The notes beneath the pieces were generated by a model. It was given only the letters and a program-made list of their open reading frames with translations, was not told the DNA's origin and ran no database searches. From positions 124,001 through 188,000 of the forward strand of contig JAFADY010000020.1 in NCBI GenBank assembly GCA_023424395.1: a stretch of DNA of 64,000 nt. The letters run 5' to 3'. Below are positions 35,260 to 44,818 of this stretch, one piece after another (position 1 is the first letter of the stretch; each line of letters starts with the position of its first letter). The translations under genes and the position numbers were made by a program. Source of the stretch: Bacteroidota bacterium (lineage in GTDB: Bacteria > Bacteroidota > Bacteroidia > Bacteroidales > Dysgonomonadaceae).

Positions 35260-35415
35260 TTATTTTCTGATGTACTTCTCCGAGATATCGCATCCCGAAC
35301 AGCCGCCGCAAAAAGGAGAGTCTTTTTTGGTGGTGAAGAGTTTGTAGATATAATTGATGAGAATGATACCCACCACAATCCCGATAACGATAACAATGAA
35401 TAACTGTATGTTCAT
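35260..35415 (-). CDS. FeoB-associated Cys-rich membrane protein
   Basis: The 51-residue ORF (MNIQLFIVIVIGIVVGIILI start) has one membrane helix and a tail with CGGCSGC (Cys36, 39, 42). This matches the small Cys-rich proteins coded beside FeoB in Bacteroidetes, thought to assist ferrous iron uptake. It lies on the same strand as feoAB, but a degraded gene and about 1.1 kb separate the two. Confidence 0.85.
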   Translation of the reverse strand: MNIQLFIVIVIGIVVGIILINYIYKLFTTKKDSPFCGGCSGCDISEKYIRK

Positions 35416-35459
35416 ATTACAGAAACAAGGGAAAAGGGAAATTGTTTATTTAATTGTTC

Positions 35460-35481
35460 GCACGAGTTTCCAAACTCGTGC
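35460..35481. repeat. Palindrome GCACGAGTTT-CC-AAACTCGTGC
   Basis: A perfect 10-bp inverted repeat with a 2-nt centre. It lies in the gap upstream of the Cys-rich protein gene and looks like a dispersed intergenic palindrome; it has no T tail. Confidence 0.55.
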
Positions 35482-35553
35482 ACCGCGAAGTGAGGATTTG
35501 TTGCTTGGCGGTGAAGGAGGAGATAGCCGGATAAAACAGGAATTAATCTGAAT

Positions 35554-36348
35554 TTATAAAGCCGTGCTGGCTTCTATTTCTTCAATTATTTTAGTAATTT
35601 TATATCCGGTTTTCTCGATATCAGACGCATATATATCAGTATCTTCTGAAATAGTTTTTATAATTAATTTGTTGTGTTGGATTCTTAAGTCACAATATTT
35701 TAAAAGGAAGTTGTTTGGTTGACAAGCTCTTGAGGTAAATTTTTGATGGAATTTAATCTTTCAATAATTTCTTTATTCTCTTGCCAAATTATAACAGCTT
35801 TGCTAAACTCTTTCATTAAATAATCGGGCGTTTGAGTGTCAATTACATTAAAAACTTCTAAGGATTTCAGCTCCTTTTCTTTGAATTTAGCTATTTCTTC
35901 ATCATAGCTTTAAAATTGAAATCGGGCTGAGAATGAGATAAATCTCCTCCAATAAAACACAACCATGGCAATTCCGGCAAAAAGTATTATCATTGCAATT
36001 GCTCCAACACCTAACGCTTTCCATGCAGAATAAAATTCTCCGCCCGTTTTTTTGTGATTTCTCAAAATATCACCATGAATTCTTTCAACAATTATTGCTA
36101 TAATCAGCGTATATAGTGCAGGGAAAATGTAATTTGGTATTTTTTCAAGCATCTCTTCCGGAATTGAAGCCAACCCCCCAATAATCAGTATGGTTGCCAT
36201 TATACCTATTATGAGAGACATTTTAGCTTTATCCTTTTGGCCTAATGTTTCATAATTTTCCTTTACTAAATATCCGGCAGCGTGGTCCGCCAAAAAAAGT
36301 AGCAATAGTTATAGCTCTTTCAGAATAAAATTTTTTAGCTTCTTCCAT
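35554..36348 (-). pseudogene. Degraded gene for a small membrane protein, interrupted at three places
   Basis: An ATG at 36348 starts MEEAKKFYSERAITIATFFGGP, which breaks by frameshift near 36285-36300; the next frame continues AAGYLVKENYETLGQKDKAKM with three hydrophobic segments. That frame meets a TAA at 35910-35912. Reading on in the same frame gives 60-70 more residues (DEEIAKFKEKELKSLEVFNV...), then a stop, and a further shift near 35715 opens a frame that ends IIEEIEASTAL at 35554. I infer a decayed gene or two decayed genes; the last part may be a separate ORF. Sequencing error is the alternative. Confidence 0.55.
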
Positions 36349-36554
36349 TTTACGATCTTAGAAAATTAGTTATAAATTTTCATTTACAGTGATTTAAGAA
36401 TGTTAATCTTTCGAGAATTCAACGGCGCAATTTAACAAAAAAAAATCATAACAAACATTATTTCAGGTAAAAAGGTGCGGTTTCTAGGAAATAATTTGAA
36501 GGTTTTACCCCACCTTTCGGCGGTTTTGAGGAGTTTTTTTATCGAAAGATCGGG

Positions 36555-39047
36555 TTATATCACCCAACTCCCTATCTGAAATACAAGGAAACCAACAAAC
36601 CACGCCAATCCGGTTGAGTATAAAACGCTGAATATCGCCCATTTCCACGAATGAGATTCTTCTTTTATGGCCGCGATGGTTGCAATGCACGGGAAATAAA
36701 TCAACACGAAAAGCAGGAACGCCACCACCACAAGCGGCGCGAAAACGGGCGATCCATCGGAATAAGATTCTTGCTGCAGGCGTGCTTGCAGCGATTGTTG
36801 GTCTTCGCTGTCGCCCGTGTAGAGCACGCCCATAGTGCTGATAACGATCTCCTTGGCCGCCATCCCCGAGAGCAAACTTACGGAAATCTTCCAATCGAAA
36901 CCAAGCGGCCGCATTACGGGTTCAATGAACTTGCCGATGCGTCCGATATACGAGTTTACCTGATGCTCGGTGTTTCTTTGATGTTCCACTTCGGAGACCA
37001 TTTCGGCTTTTTCGGCATCGGTTGCCGGGAGGGTTTCAATCTGCGCCACCTGCGCATCAAAAGCGGCTTCGCGATGGGCGTTCTGCGGAAAATATCCCAA
37101 AAACCAAATAATAATGGAGGCGATGAGAATCGGTCCGCCCATCTTCTGTAAATACTGTCGCGAACGATCCCACATGTGTATCATTACGGATTTTACCGTG
37201 GGCATCCTGTATGGCGGAAGTTCCATCACAAACGGCGTATCTTCTTTCGGAAAAAGCTTTTTACGGAATAAAAGCGACGAGATAATGGCGATAAGAATGC
37301 CCGTGGCATACAACCCAAGCAGGGCAATGCTGCCGCTTTTCGGGAAAAACGCGCTCACAAACAGGATGTACACCGGCAACCGCGCGCTGCACGACATAAA
37401 CGGCACAATGAGCATGGTGATCATGCGGCTGCTTCGACTTTCGATGGTGCGCGTGGCCATGATAGCGGGCACGTTGCAGCCGAAACCCATGATGAGGGGG
37501 ATGAAAGATTTGCCGTGCAAACCGATTTTGTGCATGAGCTTGTCCATAATAAACGCCGCGCGCGACATGTAGCCAGAATCTTCCATAAAGGAGATGAAGG
37601 CGTAGAGAATGACAATGTTGGGCAGGAAAACGATGACGCCCCCCACCCCGCCGATGATCCCGTCCACAATGAGGTCTTTGAGCGGGCCGTCGGCCATGGA
37701 GCCGCGCACCAAATTGCCGAGCCAATTCACCAACATCTCGATCCACTCCATTGGGTAAGCTCCGAGGCGGAACGTGGCTTCGAACATGATCCACAGGAAC
37801 ACGAAAAACAGCGGCAGCCCGATGTATTTGTTCGTAACAACGGCATCGATGAGGCGCGTTTTGTCTTCTTTGTGCTCTTTTTCGCTGAGTGTTTCCTGCA
37901 GCGCGCCGGCGATGAATCCGTAGCGGGCGTTGGTAAACGCCGATTCGGGGTCTTCGCGCAGCAGTTTTTCGATGTAGACGCGCTCTTTGTCGCGCCGGGC
38001 AAAGATTTCGTGCTGTTTGGGCAGTGCGCGCACGCGCTTTTCTACCTCTTTATCGCCTTCCAACAGTTTTATGCAGATGTAGCGCAGCGGCATGTTGAGC
38101 ACCGATAGGTCGATGGACGCGAATTCGCGCTCCATAACGGCGATGGATTTTTCGAGCACGCGCCCGTAGGGGATGCGCACATCGTCTTTGTTTGGCGACG
38201 AGTTATCGTCTGAATACACTTTTATTGCCCGCTCCAACACCTGCGGAATGCCGAAGCCTTTTTTGCCCACGGTGGGGACAATGGGCGTGTCGATCATCGC
38301 TGAAAGCGTTTCGTAGTCGAACTTTTGACCGCTGCTCTCCATTTCGTCGTACATGTTGAGGGCGATGACCATGGGGACTTCCAAATCAATGAGCTCGGTG
38401 GTGAGATACAGGTTCCTTTCCAACGCCGAAGCCGAAACCACGTTGATGATAACATCAGGCTTTTCTTCGAGGATGTGGCTGCGCACGAAAAGCTCTTCGG
38501 GCGTGTAGGGCGAAAGCGAGTACGTTCCCGGCAAATCCACAATGGTGAACGTATAGCCTTTGTGCTTGAGGCGCCCTTCTTTTGAATCGACGGTTACGCC
38601 ACTGTAATTGCCCACGTGTTCGTGGGCGCCGGAGGCGAGATTAAAGATGGATGTTTTTCCTGCGTTGGGATTTCCCACAAGCGCTATGTGGATGTTTTTT
38701 TCATCTTTTCGGTGGAGGTGCTGTCGTTGGCGCAGCCAATGTCGATGAGCCCTTTCTTCGGGGGAAAATTGGGGTTGGGTTTCTTCCGGTATGTTGTCGG
38801 AATAATGTCCCAACGTATCGTCTTTCAGCATCGTAATTTCGATCATCACCGCTTCGCTGCGGCGCAACGAAACCTCGTAGCCCATAATTTCGTATTTAAT
38901 GGGATCCTTCAGTGGGGCGTTGAGAACGGACTTTACTTCCTGCGCGCGCACAAAGCCCATTTCTAGGATTCGTTTCCTGAAAGCCCCGCTGCCATTCACT
39001 TTTACGATGTATGCTTTTTGTCCTGTTTGTAGTTCCGAAAGACGCAT
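36555..39047 (-). CDS. feoB: Fused ferrous iron transporter FeoAB
   Basis: The 830-residue protein has a FeoA (SH3-like) domain (1-75), a short linker and FeoB: G1 GNPNAGKTS (125-133), G3 DLPGTYSLSPYTPEE and a GDI-like helical domain, then a membrane part with two Gate repeats containing FIPLIMGFGCNVPAIMATRT. It imports Fe2+ across the inner membrane, with GTP hydrolysis controlling transport. A FeoA-FeoB fusion is normal in Bacteroidetes. Confidence 0.96.
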   Translation of the reverse strand: MRLSELQTGQKAYIVKVNGSGAFRKRILEMGFVRAQEVKSVLNAPLKDPIKYEIMGYEVSLRRSEAVMIEITMLKDDTLGHYSDNIPEETQPQFSPEERAHRHWLRQRQHLHRKDEKNIHIALVGNPNAGKTSIFNLASGAHEHVGNYSGVTVDSKEGRLKHKGYTFTIVDLPGTYSLSPYTPEELFVRSHILEEKPDVIINVVSASALERNLYLTTELIDLEVPMVIALNMYDEMESSGQKFDYETLSAMIDTPIVPTVGKKGFGIPQVLERAIKVYSDDNSSPNKDDVRIPYGRVLEKSIAVMEREFASIDLSVLNMPLRYICIKLLEGDKEVEKRVRALPKQHEIFARRDKERVYIEKLLREDPESAFTNARYGFIAGALQETLSEKEHKEDKTRLIDAVVTNKYIGLPLFFVFLWIMFEATFRLGAYPMEWIEMLVNWLGNLVRGSMADGPLKDLIVDGIIGGVGGVIVFLPNIVILYAFISFMEDSGYMSRAAFIMDKLMHKIGLHGKSFIPLIMGFGCNVPAIMATRTIESRSSRMITMLIVPFMSCSARLPVYILFVSAFFPKSGSIALLGLYATGILIAIISSLLFRKKLFPKEDTPFVMELPPYRMPTVKSVMIHMWDRSRQYLQKMGGPILIASIIIWFLGYFPQNAHREAAFDAQVAQIETLPATDAEKAEMVSEVEHQRNTEHQVNSYIGRIGKFIEPVMRPLGFDWKISVSLLSGMAAKEIVISTMGVLYTGDSEDQQSLQARLQQESYSDGSPVFAPLVVVAFLLFVLIYFPCIATIAAIKEESHSWKWAIFSVLYSTGLAWFVGFLVFQIGSWVI

Positions 39048-39222
39048 GCTTTTCCAAATCTCTTTTTCGCGCTACAAAGAAACATATTTTTGCGGGAAAA
39101 ACCTGCAATTTACGGGAGTTTATTTATAATGGGTATAAATAAGAGGCGGTTAGCGGAAAAGTTTTCCGACGGTTAATGATAAGATGTTTTGTTATCGATT
39201 TTCATAAGACGCTTTTTCTTCG

Positions 39223-39230
39223 TATTTTTG
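39223..39230 (+). promoter_or_regulatory. Possible -7 box (TATTTTTG) of the class I fumarase gene
   Basis: TATTTTTG matches TAnnTTTG and lies 47 nt before the chosen start; no good -33 element is visible. Confidence 0.4.
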
Positions 39231-39277
39231 TAAACAAGCAACCGAATTTACTTCATAACAAAATAAAACAATCATTT

Positions 39278-40918
39278 ATGGCAAAAAAACCATTTCATTA
39301 TCAGGAGCCTTTCCCGATGTCGAAAGACAAAACGGAATACTATTTATTGACCAAAGACCATGTATCGGTTTCGGAATTCGAAGGAAAAGAAATCCTGAAA
39401 GTTTCGCAGGAAGGACTTACATTGATGGCGCAAACCGCATTTCGCGATGTGGAATTTCTGCTTCGCCCCGAACATCAGGAGCAGGTAGCGAAAATCCTTA
39501 CGGATCACGAAGCAAGTGATAACGATAAATACGTAGCGCTCACGTTTTTGCGCAACTCCGAAATATCGGCAAAAGGCATTCTTCCTTTCTGTCAGGATAC
39601 GGGAACGGCGATAATTATGGGCAAAAAAGGCCAACAGGTTTGGACGGACGGAAACGATGAAGAAGCGCTTTCGCGTGGAGTTTATAATACGTTCGTGAAC
39701 GAAAACTTGCGTTATTCGCAAAACGCGCCGCTCAATATGTACGACGAGGTAAACACGGGCACCAATCTTCCCGCTCAAATAGATATCTACGCCGTGCAAG
39801 GCAATGAATATAAGTTTCTTTGCATAGCAAAAGGCGGCGGTTCGGCTAATAAAACGTACTTATATCAGGAAACGAAGGCGTTGCTTACGCCCGGAAAACT
39901 GGAAGAATACTTGACCGAAAAAATGAAATCGTTGGGAACCGCTGCTTGTCCGCCCTATCATTTAGCGTTCGTTATTGGCGGCACTTCAGCCGAAGCCAAT
40001 TTGAAAACCGTGAAAATGGCATCCACCAAATATTACGATAATCTTCCTACCGAAGGTAATGAGTTCGGACAAGCGTTCCGCGATATTGAAATGGAAGAAA
40101 AATTGAAAAAAGCATCCGAAGAATTGGGCTTAGGCGCACAGTTCGGCGGAAAATATTTCGCGCACGACGTGCGTGTGATCCGTTTGCCGCGCCACGGCGC
40201 ATCGTGTCCCGTGGGAATGGGTGTTTCGTGTTCGGCCGACCGCAACATCAAGACAAAAATCAACAAAGACGGCATTTGGATCGAGAAAATGGAAGACAAT
40301 CCCACCCGTTTAATCCCCGAATCGATGCGCGAAGCGGGCGAAGGAGGCGGCGTGAAGATCGATTTAAACCGTCCGATGGCTGAAATTCTGGCGGAATTAT
40401 CGAAATATCCGGTTTCCACGCGCTTGTCGCTTACCGGAACCATTATCGTGGGGCGCGACATCGCTCACGCAAAACTGAAAGAACGTATCGACCGTGGCGA
40501 AGGGCTTCCGCAATACATCAAAGACCACCCGATTTATTATGCCGGCCCGGCAAAAACGCCCGAGGGTTACGCATCGGGTTCTATGGGCCCGACTACCGCA
40601 GGACGCATGGATTCGTACGTGGATTTGTTTCAATCGCACGGCGGCAGTATGATTATGCTTGCAAAAGGCAATCGTAGTCAGCAAGTTACCGATGCTTGTA
40701 AAAAGTACGGCGGATTTTATCTCGGCAGCATCGGCGGCCCGGCGGCGATTCTGGCGCAAAACAGCATCAAAAGCCTCGAATGCGTGGAATATCCCGAATT
40801 GGGAATGGAAGCTATTTGGAAAATCGAAGTGGAAGATTTCCCGGCATTTATCCTTGTGGACGACAAAGGAAACGACTTCTTTCAGGTAGTAATGCAACCG
40901 AATTGCGCGTTCGATTAA
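39278..40918 (+). CDS. fumA: Fumarate hydratase, class I, single chain (FumA/B type)
   Basis: From the ATG at 39278 the enzyme is 546 residues, the usual length of E. coli FumA/FumB. It joins an N-terminal catalytic domain with Fe-S cysteines (LPFCQDTGTAI, CPPYHLAFVIGG, SCPVGMGVSCSADR) to a C-terminal beta-subunit-like domain (YYAGPAKTPEGYASGSMGPTTAGRMD). It interconverts fumarate and malate with an oxygen-labile [4Fe-4S] cluster. The open frame reaches back to 39176 but crosses the -7 box. Confidence 0.94.
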   Translation: MAKKPFHYQEPFPMSKDKTEYYLLTKDHVSVSEFEGKEILKVSQEGLTLMAQTAFRDVEFLLRPEHQEQVAKILTDHEASDNDKYVALTFLRNSEISAKGILPFCQDTGTAIIMGKKGQQVWTDGNDEEALSRGVYNTFVNENLRYSQNAPLNMYDEVNTGTNLPAQIDIYAVQGNEYKFLCIAKGGGSANKTYLYQETKALLTPGKLEEYLTEKMKSLGTAACPPYHLAFVIGGTSAEANLKTVKMASTKYYDNLPTEGNEFGQAFRDIEMEEKLKKASEELGLGAQFGGKYFAHDVRVIRLPRHGASCPVGMGVSCSADRNIKTKINKDGIWIEKMEDNPTRLIPESMREAGEGGGVKIDLNRPMAEILAELSKYPVSTRLSLTGTIIVGRDIAHAKLKERIDRGEGLPQYIKDHPIYYAGPAKTPEGYASGSMGPTTAGRMDSYVDLFQSHGGSMIMLAKGNRSQQVTDACKKYGGFYLGSIGGPAAILAQNSIKSLECVEYPELGMEAIWKIEVEDFPAFILVDDKGNDFFQVVMQPNCAFD

Positions 40919-40937
40919 CATTCATTTCATCTACGTT

Positions 40938-40980
40938 AAAGGCGCGGCTGTAATCAACTATTATCGCTGCGCTTTTGTTT
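40938..40980 (+). terminator. Rho-independent terminator of fumA
   Basis: AAAGGCGCGGC (40938-40948) pairs with GCTGCGCTTTT (40966-40976) over 11 bp with two G-U pairs, followed by T-rich sequence. Confidence 0.72.
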
Positions 40981-41012
40981 TATTAGAACAAATTCATTAA
41001 AAACATAATAAT

Positions 41013-42410
41013 ATGGATTACAGGATCGAAAAAGACACGATGGGCGAAGTGAAAGTACCTGCCGATAGATTGTGGGGAGCGCAAACCGAGCGTTCACGAA
41101 ATAATTTTAAAATAGGCCATTCCGCATCTATGCCGCTTGAAGTCATTTACGGATTTGCTTATCTGAAAAAAGGCGCTGCTTACGCTAACTGTGAATTGGG
41201 CGTTCTGTCGGAAGAAAAAAGAGACCTGATCGCGCAAGTTTGTGATGAAATATTGGAGGGCAAACTTGACGACCAATTTCCTTTGGTGATTTGGCAGACC
41301 GGTTCGGGTACGCAGAGCAATATGAACGTGAATGAGGTGATCGCAAACCGGGCTCATCAGATTGCCGGAAAAAAAATAGGAGAAGGCGAAAAAACGCTCC
41401 AACCGAACGACGACGTGAATAAATCGCAATCGTCAAACGATACATTTCCTACCGGAATGCACATCGCTTGTTACAAAAAAATTGTAGAAATTACCTTGCC
41501 GGGATTGCGTCAGTTGCAAAAATCCATCGCTGACAGGTCGAAAGAGATGGAGGATGTGGTAAAAATCGGACGTACTCATTTTATGGATGCAACGCCGCTT
41601 ACGTTGGGGCAAGAATTCAGCGGTTACGCCGCCCAATTGGGATATGGAATTAAAGCCATTGAAAATACGTTGCCGCATTTGGCGGAATTGGCCTTGGGCG
41701 GCACAGCCGTAGGAACAGGGCTGAACACACCTAAAAATTACGATGTTACGGTGGCAAGATACATTGCCGAATTTACCGGGCTGCCCTTCGTCACCGCAAA
41801 GAATAAATTTGAAGCGCTTGCCGCGCACGATGCTATTGTTGAAACTCACGGAGCGCTGAAGCAAGTGGCTGTTGCGTTGAATAAAATTGCTAATGATATC
41901 CGCATGCTCGCTTCGGGGCCAAGAAGTGGAATCGGTGAGATTATTATTCCGGCAAATGAACCCGGATCATCCATCATGCCCGGAAAGGTTAATCCCACAC
42001 AAGTAGAAGCACTAACAATGGTTTGCGCGCAAGTGATGGGAAACGATGTTGCTATCGCCGTAGGCGGCATGCAAGGCCATTTTGAACTGAACGTTTTTAA
42101 GCCGATAATGGGCGCCAATTTTTTACAAAGCGCACAATTGCTGGGTGATGCGGCTGTTTCTTTTGATGTACATTGTGCGTCGGGTATCGAGCCTAATAAA
42201 CCACGCATTAAAGAATTATTGAATAATTCGCTTATGCTTGTAACGGCGTTGAATACGAAGATCGGATACTATAAAGCAGCTGAAATTGCTAATGCAGCTC
42301 ATAAAAACGGTACCACATTAAAAGAAGAAGCCGTTCGTTTGGGTTATGTTACTGCTGAAGATTTTGATAAATGGGTACGTCCGGAAGATATGACAAAGTC
42401 TATGGACTGA
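41013..42410 (+). CDS. fumC: Fumarate hydratase, class II
   Basis: The 465-residue enzyme belongs to the fumarase/aspartase superfamily: start EKDTMGEVKVPADRLWGAQT, SGSGTQSNMN-like TGSGTQSNMNVNEV, KSQSSNDTFPT and the signature GSSIMPGKVNPTQ. These features favour fumarase C over aspartase. It needs no iron, so it complements the oxygen-sensitive class I enzyme just upstream. It has its own terminator. Confidence 0.94.
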   Translation: MDYRIEKDTMGEVKVPADRLWGAQTERSRNNFKIGHSASMPLEVIYGFAYLKKGAAYANCELGVLSEEKRDLIAQVCDEILEGKLDDQFPLVIWQTGSGTQSNMNVNEVIANRAHQIAGKKIGEGEKTLQPNDDVNKSQSSNDTFPTGMHIACYKKIVEITLPGLRQLQKSIADRSKEMEDVVKIGRTHFMDATPLTLGQEFSGYAAQLGYGIKAIENTLPHLAELALGGTAVGTGLNTPKNYDVTVARYIAEFTGLPFVTAKNKFEALAAHDAIVETHGALKQVAVALNKIANDIRMLASGPRSGIGEIIIPANEPGSSIMPGKVNPTQVEALTMVCAQVMGNDVAIAVGGMQGHFELNVFKPIMGANFLQSAQLLGDAAVSFDVHCASGIEPNKPRIKELLNNSLMLVTALNTKIGYYKAAEIANAAHKNGTTLKEEAVRLGYVTAEDFDKWVRPEDMTKSMD

Positions 42411-42446
42411 TATGGGTAAACACTAACAGTTAATGTATGAACGTAG

Positions 42447-42482
42447 AAACTCCTCTAAAGCAAAACCTTCGAGGAGTTTTTG
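42447..42482. terminator. Bidirectional terminator between fumC and tRNA-Leu
   Basis: AAACTCCTC (42447-42455) and GAGGAGTTT (42471-42479) form a stem with T runs on both strands. It can end fumC on the plus strand and tRNA-Leu on the minus strand. Confidence 0.8.
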
Positions 42483-42564
42483 TGCGGATGAAGGGACTCG
42501 AACCCCCACGCCTTTCGGCACTAGATCCTAAGTCTAGCGCGGCTGCCAATTACGCCACATCCGC
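42483..42564 (-). tRNA. tRNA-Leu (TAG anticodon)
   Basis: The minus strand folds as an 82-nt class II tRNA: acceptor GCGGATG/CATCCGC with discriminator A, anticodon stem CTAGA/TCTAG with loop CTTAGGA giving anticodon TAG (leucine CUA), a variable arm TGCCGAAAGGCGT and T-loop GTTCGAGTC. No CCA is encoded. Confidence 0.95.
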
Positions 42565-42876
42565 AAAGGGACTGCAAATGTATATCTTTTTTTGAAATAA
42601 ACCGTTATACCGTGAAGAAAAAATTCAGTGGCGAAAAAAATCCGCAATTAGAAAGAATGGGATAAACTCACCGAAAATCAATTTTTTTTGCACTTTTCTT
42701 GATGTTCAAAAACAAAAAAACACATAAGTGTTTCAATTTGATACTTACCCGCGCAGATATCTTAAAAAAACAAGAGAAACATTTTCAGTATGAGACAATT
42801 ATTTGTCATTTTATTTTTTGTACTTATCGGATAAGTAGCTACTTTTGTAGTTAAATTTAAAGTTTGAAAAATACGT
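42565..42876. other. Regulatory gap upstream of the methylaspartate-pathway operon
   Basis: The 312-bp stretch has no gene. It holds the operon promoter with an embedded palindrome (42817-42847) and, further upstream, the inverted repeat AAACAC-ATAA-GTGTTT (42718-42733). Either repeat could bind a regulator. Confidence 0.6.
42817..42847 (+). promoter_or_regulatory. Promoter of the glutamate mutase operon with palindrome in the spacer
   Basis: TTTG (42817-42820), a 19-nt spacer and TACTTTTG (42840-42847) fit the Bacteroidetes consensus very well. The spacer contains TACTTATC-G-GATAAGTA (42821-42837), an exact 8-bp inverted repeat with a one-base centre. A dimeric repressor bound there would sit between the two promoter boxes. 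Confidence 0.75.
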
Positions 42877-43290
42877 ATGAACGGAAAAACAATTGTAACC
42901 GGTGTTATCGGCGCCGATGTTCACGCCGTGGGAAACAAAATTCTTGCTTTTGCTTTGGAACAAGCCGGGTTTAAAGTAATTAACTTAGGCGTTATGGTTG
43001 CTCAGGAAGAATACATTGAAGCAGCATTGGAAACCAATGCAGATGCTATTTTGGTGTCTTCGCTTTACGGACACGGCGAAATCGATTGCAACGGCTTGCG
43101 TGAAAAATGTAACGAAGCCGGACTTAAAGATATTCCGCTTTTGGCCGGTGGAAATTTAGTGGTGGGAAAACAAAACTTCGAAGAAGTGGAAAAACGATTT
43201 CTCGACATGGGCTTTACCCGTGTTTATCCTCCCGGAACAGCTGTTGAAACAAGTATTGCCGATTTGAAAGAAATTTTGAAAATAAAATAG
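42877..43290 (+). CDS. glmS: Glutamate mutase (methylaspartate mutase), S subunit
   Basis: The 137-residue cobalamin-binding subunit has the DxHxxG motif (Asp14, His16, Gly19) in GADVHAVG, whose His replaces dimethylbenzimidazole on cobalt, and a short Rossmann-like fold (VINLGVMVAQEEYI, LLAGGNLVVG). With the E subunit it converts L-glutamate to (2S,3S)-3-methylaspartate. It is the first gene of the operon. The symbol glmS here means mutase S, not glucosamine synthase. Confidence 0.95.
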   Translation: MNGKTIVTGVIGADVHAVGNKILAFALEQAGFKVINLGVMVAQEEYIEAALETNADAILVSSLYGHGEIDCNGLREKCNEAGLKDIPLLAGGNLVVGKQNFEEVEKRFLDMGFTRVYPPGTAVETSIADLKEILKIK

Positions 43291-43355
43291 CAAGCCATTA
43301 GCTAACTGAAGCAAAGCGAAAATCCCACCTTAGCGGGACAGCAAACAGCCAACGT

Positions 43356-44735
43356 ATGAATATCCTCACTGCAGATATCGGCAGCACCTATACTAAACTA
43401 ACGGCAATTGATACGGTTGAGAAAATTCTCGCAACTTCTGCCGCATTTACCACCATCGAAACCGATGTGATGGAGGGATTTATGTGTGCTTTTGCCAAAT
43501 TAGAGCAAAAAATCGGGAAATTCAGCTACGATGAATTGCTTTGTTGCAGCAGTGCTGCCGGCGGACTTAAAATGGTGTCACTCGGGCTTGTGCCCGAACT
43601 TACCGCGAAAGCATCGAAACTTGCCGCAGCCAGTGCCGGAGCAAAAGTGGTAAAAACGTACGCGTTTGAAATATCGCAGGCGGAGCAAGCGGAGATTTTC
43701 GATATTAATCCCGATCTGGTACTGCTTTGCGGCGGAACCGATGGCGGAAACAAAGAGGTTATACTTACCAATGCACGCTGGCTATGCCAAATCGAGCACC
43801 CGTTCACCGTTATTGCTGCGGGTAATAAAAGCGCGTCGTTTGAGTTGGAGGAGATTTTTGCGAAATCGGGAAAATCATTTGTGATCACTGAAAATGTAAT
43901 GCCCGAGTTCAATAAACTCAACATTGAACCGGCCAGACAAAAAATAAAGGATTTGTTTATCAGCCGCATTATCGAGGCCAAAGGGTTGAGCGGTATCCAA
44001 AAAATGTGCAAAACCGATATAATTCCTACGCCTTTGGCGGTATTGAATGCTTGCGAATTGTTGAGTAAAGGTACAAAAAACGTATCGGGATTGGGCGATT
44101 TGCTGGCGGTAGATATAGGTGGCGCAACCACAGATGTTTACTCCATTTCCGACGGAAAACCAACTCTCGAAAACGTTACGACAAAAGGGTTGCCAGAGCC
44201 AGTTAGCAAACGCACCGTGGAAGGCGATTTGGGAATGCGCTACAGCCTACCGTCACTGGTTGATGAGTTGGATTTGGATGCTCTTTCGGAAGAATTGCAA
44301 ATGGAAAAATCAATAATCACCGATTGGGTAAAAACATGCTCTCAAAATCCTGACACGCTCGCCAAATTTGATTCGCAACAGCAAAAAATCGAAGAGTTGA
44401 TAGCGCGAAGCGCTTTAGAAATAGCGGTTGAACGCCATTCCGGAACCTATCAACCGGTTTATACGCCTTTCGGGCAGGTTTTCACGCTTACGGGGAAAGA
44501 CCTTTCGGCTGTGCCGTTTGTTATCGGGATTGGAGGCATAATTATCAATGCCCGTCAACCACAATATATTCTGGAAGGAGCAAAACTGCAATCGGGCGAT
44601 GTCGTTTTTGCAAAACCCAAAAATCCCGATTATTTAATCGATAAAAAATATATTTTCGCATCCATGGGATTACTCAGCGCAATTTATCCCGATTTGGCGA
44701 TGAAATTGATGAAAAAGGAAATAGTTAAACTATAA
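43356..44735 (+). CDS. glmL: Glutamate mutase accessory ATPase MutL/GlmL
   Basis: The 459-residue ASKHA-fold ATPase has the phosphate loops TADIGSTYTK and AVDIGGATTDVYSI, plus the family sequence LCGGTDGGNKEVILTNA. MutL proteins stand between the S and E subunit genes and are thought to load or reactivate the B12 enzyme. The GC-poor linker of 65 nt before it holds AGCCATTAGC-like repeat text. Confidence 0.92.
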   Translation: MNILTADIGSTYTKLTAIDTVEKILATSAAFTTIETDVMEGFMCAFAKLEQKIGKFSYDELLCCSSAAGGLKMVSLGLVPELTAKASKLAAASAGAKVVKTYAFEISQAEQAEIFDINPDLVLLCGGTDGGNKEVILTNARWLCQIEHPFTVIAAGNKSASFELEEIFAKSGKSFVITENVMPEFNKLNIEPARQKIKDLFISRIIEAKGLSGIQKMCKTDIIPTPLAVLNACELLSKGTKNVSGLGDLLAVDIGGATTDVYSISDGKPTLENVTTKGLPEPVSKRTVEGDLGMRYSLPSLVDELDLDALSEELQMEKSIITDWVKTCSQNPDTLAKFDSQQQKIEELIARSALEIAVERHSGTYQPVYTPFGQVFTLTGKDLSAVPFVIGIGGIIINARQPQYILEGAKLQSGDVVFAKPKNPDYLIDKKYIFASMGLLSAIYPDLAMKLMKKEIVKL

Positions 44736-44779
44736 ATCACGTTTCAACATCCAAACGGTTCAGCCCAATGTGATGTTCA

Positions 44780-44818
44780 AACACTGTAAACTGACAACTG
44801 TAAACTAATAACTGTATA
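44780..44818. repeat. Degenerate ACTGTAAACTG tandem repeat
   Basis: Three imperfect units of about 12 nt (ACTGTAAACTG, ACTGTAAACTA, ACTGTATATG) fill the gap before the E subunit gene. Confidence 0.55.

Noticed and set aside
37515..38108. 197-codon plus-strand open frame inside feoB
   Set aside because: It is an antisense shadow of a strongly conserved coding region; the translation shows no domain and low-quality composition.
41013..42410. Aspartate ammonia-lyase
   Set aside because: The sequence start and the KSQSSNDTFPT and GSSIMPGKVNPTQ regions fit fumarase C better; the neighbour is another fumarase.
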